Of a DNA stretch of 10,102 bases, positions 8,517 to 10,102 are shown piece by piece (within the stretch, counting starts at the first letter, position 1; every line of letters starts with the position of its first letter). The position numbers were made by a program, and so were the translations under genes. The notes beneath the pieces are model-generated. The model saw nothing but the letters and a program-made list of their open reading frames with translations, was not told the DNA's origin and searched no databases. Source of the DNA: Euryarchaeota archaeon UBA259 (GTDB lineage: Archaea; Thermoplasmatota; Poseidoniia; Poseidoniales; Poseidoniaceae); assembly GCA_002506275.1 (NCBI GenBank), contig DAXG01000043.1, positions 1-10,102 on the forward strand, given 5' to 3'.

Positions 8517-8526
8517 GTATATGAAA
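8517..8526 (-). promoter_or_regulatory. TATA box of the surface-protein gene
   Basis: The - strand reads TTTCATATAC, centred 26-27 bases before the ATG at 8495. By the usual archaeal geometry, transcription would begin at or within a few bases of that ATG, giving a leaderless or near-leaderless mRNA. It lies in the only divergent intergenic region of the window, where a promoter is required. Confidence 0.55.
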
Positions 8527-8568
8527 CCCTCCCTTTCCAGTGAGAAAACGATGTTATGAACTCACCAC

Positions 8569-8576
8569 AAATATAG
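8569..8576 (+). promoter_or_regulatory. TATA box of trmI
   Basis: AAATATAG is centred about 8572, which predicts transcription starting near 8598. A transcript from there has a leader of about 26 bases containing an AGGGGG run (8606-8611), 12 bases before the ATG at 8624. The box lies inside the longer reading frame opening at GTG 8540, which argues against that earlier start. Confidence 0.5.
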
Positions 8577-8623
8577 ATTTCTCCGGACAACAAGATTTAG
8601 GGCAAAGGGGGATTGCCAAGAAC

Positions 8624-9412
8624 ATGAACCCAACAAAATGGTCGGCATTTGTGGAGGAAGAAAATAAAGTCCACATTGTGGAAATGATGGATGGTGTTCG
8701 CAAAATCAAAGGTCTTGGAGTCATCGATACCAATGAACTCTTTTCAAACATTGAAATCGGAGAGGAAGTTCTTGTTGGGCAGAAGGTTCTGACTCGTGTA
8801 CCCCTTCGACTTCCAGAAATGACCAAAGGCATGCTACGAAGGGCGCAGACAATCTCAGCCAAAGATGCCGGATTTATGACTTCTCGAATGGGCATTGGGC
8901 CTGGCGACAGCGTGCTTGAAGCAGGCATTGGCAGTGGAGGTCTCTCGATGTACATCGCCCGTATTCTCGGTGACAGCGGGGTTCATGTCACCGTTGAGCC
9001 TCGCAGTGAACACGCAGACATAGCGCTTGAAAACTTGCGCAGATGTAAAGAAAGTTGGCCTGAGTTCCCATCCCATCACCACATCGAAGGAGCCATCGAG
9101 GACGTGCGTGAGCAAATATCGAGCGTAAGACCTTCTTTCGATGCCATAATTCTTGACCTTCCCGAACATCCATCAGCCATTCAATCCGTAGCTTCGTTAC
9201 TCAACATTGGCGGAAGAATGGTGTGCTACTGCCCAGTCACGAGTCAACTCGAAAACGCATGGATTGCCTGTGAAGAACAGGGTCTTGAAGTCGAATGGGC
9301 AGGTGAACTCATACAGCGTCAATGGGGTAAGGCCTCCAAAGGTGGCGTTCGACCAGTGAATGGGCCGTTTGGCCACACTGCCTTTTTGCTTCTTGCTTAT
9401 CGACGCGAGTGA
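8624..9412 (+). CDS. trmI: tRNA (adenine-57/58-N1)-methyltransferase TrmI
   Basis: This SAM-dependent Rossmann-fold enzyme methylates N1 of A58, and in archaea also A57, in the T-loop of tRNA, stabilising the tRNA elbow; the family works as a homotetramer. The 262-residue protein has the N-terminal beta domain seen in TrmI, then the family block RRAQTISAKDAGF (about 72-84). SAM-binding motif I is VLEAGIGSGGL (97-107) and an acidic residue ends the next strand (VTVEP). The active-site motif DLPEHPS is at 178-184 and the C-terminal signature GHTAFLLLA at 250-258. These match archaeal TrmI closely, though motif I has GIGSGG where GTGSGA is common. The frame is open back to a GTG at 8540, but the ATG at 8624 is preferred: it gives the usual TrmI length, begins just before the conserved N-terminus and lies downstream of a TATA box. 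Its stop abuts that of the convergent gene. Confidence 0.95.
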   Translation: MNPTKWSAFVEEENKVHIVEMMDGVRKIKGLGVIDTNELFSNIEIGEEVLVGQKVLTRVPLRLPEMTKGMLRRAQTISAKDAGFMTSRMGIGPGDSVLEAGIGSGGLSMYIARILGDSGVHVTVEPRSEHADIALENLRRCKESWPEFPSHHHIEGAIEDVREQISSVRPSFDAIILDLPEHPSAIQSVASLLNIGGRMVCYCPVTSQLENAWIACEEQGLEVEWAGELIQRQWGKASKGGVRPVNGPFGHTAFLLLAYRRE

Positions 9413-10102
9413 TCATTCAACGACACGAATCAGCGTCGAACACTTCGGGCACGTAAATCGGAACGGAGGCTCACTGCCGCGGGGAACACCGAGGCGAGCA
9501 TCGCATGAAGGGCAGGAGACCTTGTCACCTTCTAATCGGCATTCATTGTAACCAAGAGCAACCGGTTCTTCCTCGATTTCTTCGTCCTCCTCGACGACCG
9601 ATGCTTCTTCAGTGGCAAGGAGAGATTCCTTCTTTCCTCGACGAAGATAGAGCACCGCCAGTATGAGCAGTGATAAGCCCCATCCACCAAACATAGCGTT
9701 CAGCGAATCGGATTGGCTAAGCGCAACATCAAACGGTAATTGGACGCCGTTTGGAGGCAATTCAGGACCGATAATGGAAATGGAAATATCTTCGGACATA
9801 TCTGATGAAGTCGAATCCTCAATCTGGTACGTAGCCCGTGCACGCAACGTTGCATCTTCATTGGTGGCAACAAGTGATGTCAAACGGAGTGAATACTGCA
9901 TTGAAGAGCCCGGTGAGAGGGTGATTTGGTTCGTTGTCGAGTTATCAGAAAGTCGTGTCCATTCACTCAACATGAGCCCATCACCAATTCCATCCAGTGA
10001 GAGCGTTCCAGTCACCTGTGCATTGGCGAGGTTCGTCACCGTAAGAATCATTGAAGAACCACCAGAAGAGGGTATCGAAAGGGCGTTTTCAGCGAACGTG
10101 AG
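9413..10102 (-). CDS. Surface protein with C-terminal cytoplasmic zinc ribbon (5' end off the window)
   Basis: The reading frame is open to the right edge, so the gene is cut and at least 229 codons are visible. The ATG at 10051 is an internal methionine, not a believable start: the preceding residues (SSGGSSM, then ILTVTNLANAQ) run through a beta-sandwich strand without a break. In order there is a beta-sandwich domain rich in Thr, Ser and Asn, resembling the archaeal NEW3/CARDB-type ectodomains. A single membrane span follows (about visible residues 136-153, ending YLRRGKK), then an acidic linker (EEDEEIEEE). A C-terminal zinc ribbon has CPSC and CPKC 17 residues apart, the MJ0042-like pattern. 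The basic residues after the span put the zinc ribbon in the cytoplasm. The function is unknown; a surface sensor or anchor relaying to a cytoplasmic partner is inference. Its last codon abuts the trmI stop. Confidence 0.82.
   Translation of the reverse strand, partial: LTFAENALSIPSSGGSSMILTVTNLANAQVTGTLSLDGIGDGLMLSEWTRLSDNSTTNQITLSPGSSMQYSLRLTSLVATNEDATLRARATYQIEDSTSSDMSEDISISIIGPELPPNGVQLPFDVALSQSDSLNAMFGGWGLSLLILAVLYLRRGKKESLLATEEASVVEEDEEIEEEPVALGYNECRLEGDKVSCPSCDARLGVPRGSEPPFRFTCPKCSTLIRVVE

Larger units (their letters stand above)
8494..8569. repeat. Direct repeat in the divergent promoter region
   Basis: Two 14-base copies match at 13 positions: ATGCACTCACCACA at 8494-8507 and ATGAACTCACCACA at 8556-8569, offset by 62 bases. 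One copy covers the start and Shine-Dalgarno of the leftward surface-protein gene. The other ends at the TATA box of the rightward trmI gene. A shared regulator site is possible; a chance or relic duplication is the alternative. Confidence 0.45.

Noticed and set aside
8540..8623. 28-codon N-terminal extension of trmI from GTG
   Set aside because: It contains a TATA-like box and has no TrmI-like sequence, so the ATG at 8624 is preferred.
9413..10051. Taking the right-edge gene as a complete 212-residue protein
   Set aside because: The frame stays open to the window end and the domain continues upstream of the methionine. No signal peptide follows the supposed start.
1..10102. Defence system, prophage, CRISPR array or mobile element
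   Set aside because: No integrase, transposase, nuclease or repeat-spacer pattern is present, and all genes fit envelope or housekeeping roles.

Overview
The window looks like chromosomal DNA from a marine planktonic euryarchaeon, most likely Marine Group II (Candidatus Poseidoniales). This is inferred from protein style, not from a search. The evidence is an archaeal membrane-anchored LonB protease with its transmembrane insert inside the AAA+ module, an archaeal TrmI tRNA methyltransferase, TATA-like boxes about 26 bases from start codons, and two large surface proteins with an ectodomain, one membrane span and a cytoplasmic tail. Gene density is very high, with intergenic gaps of 0, 33, 66, 71 and 128 bases. 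No rRNA, tRNA, insertion sequence, CRISPR array or phage gene was seen. There is no gene-free stretch longer than 300 bases.

Layout. Four genes run leftwards from 8495 to 25. First is a 1146-residue secreted, membrane-anchored protein with an N-terminal thioredoxin-like CPPC domain and a chain of beta-sandwich domains (8495-5055). Next is the membrane protease LonB (4988-2922), then an MFS transporter of the TetA/ZIFL-like type (2850-1480), then an AI-2E/PerM-family membrane protein with an unusual helical C-terminal extension (1446-25). A 128-base divergent intergenic region separates this set from trmI on the + strand (8624-9412). trmI converges on a leftward gene that runs off the right edge (10102-9413), which encodes an ectodomain, one membrane span, an acidic linker and a C-terminal zinc ribbon. 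The stop codons of trmI and this last gene abut with no base between them.

How the genes may work together. Most of the window is envelope biology: two transporters, two anchored surface proteins and the membrane protease that in archaea handles membrane-protein quality control. trmI (tRNA A57/A58 methylation) is an unrelated housekeeping gene. Whether the leftward genes form one transcript is open. The gaps of 66 and 71 bases carry hairpins and possible promoters, while the MFS and AI-2E genes, 33 bases apart, are the best candidates for co-transcription.

The points most worth a second look are the thioredoxin-headed surface protein with its WSPEQW cytoplasmic tail, the tandem 'DGKIS' helical extension on the AI-2E protein, the zinc-ribbon surface protein at the right edge, and a 14-base near-perfect direct repeat flanking the divergent promoters. 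No clearly new multi-gene system is evident.
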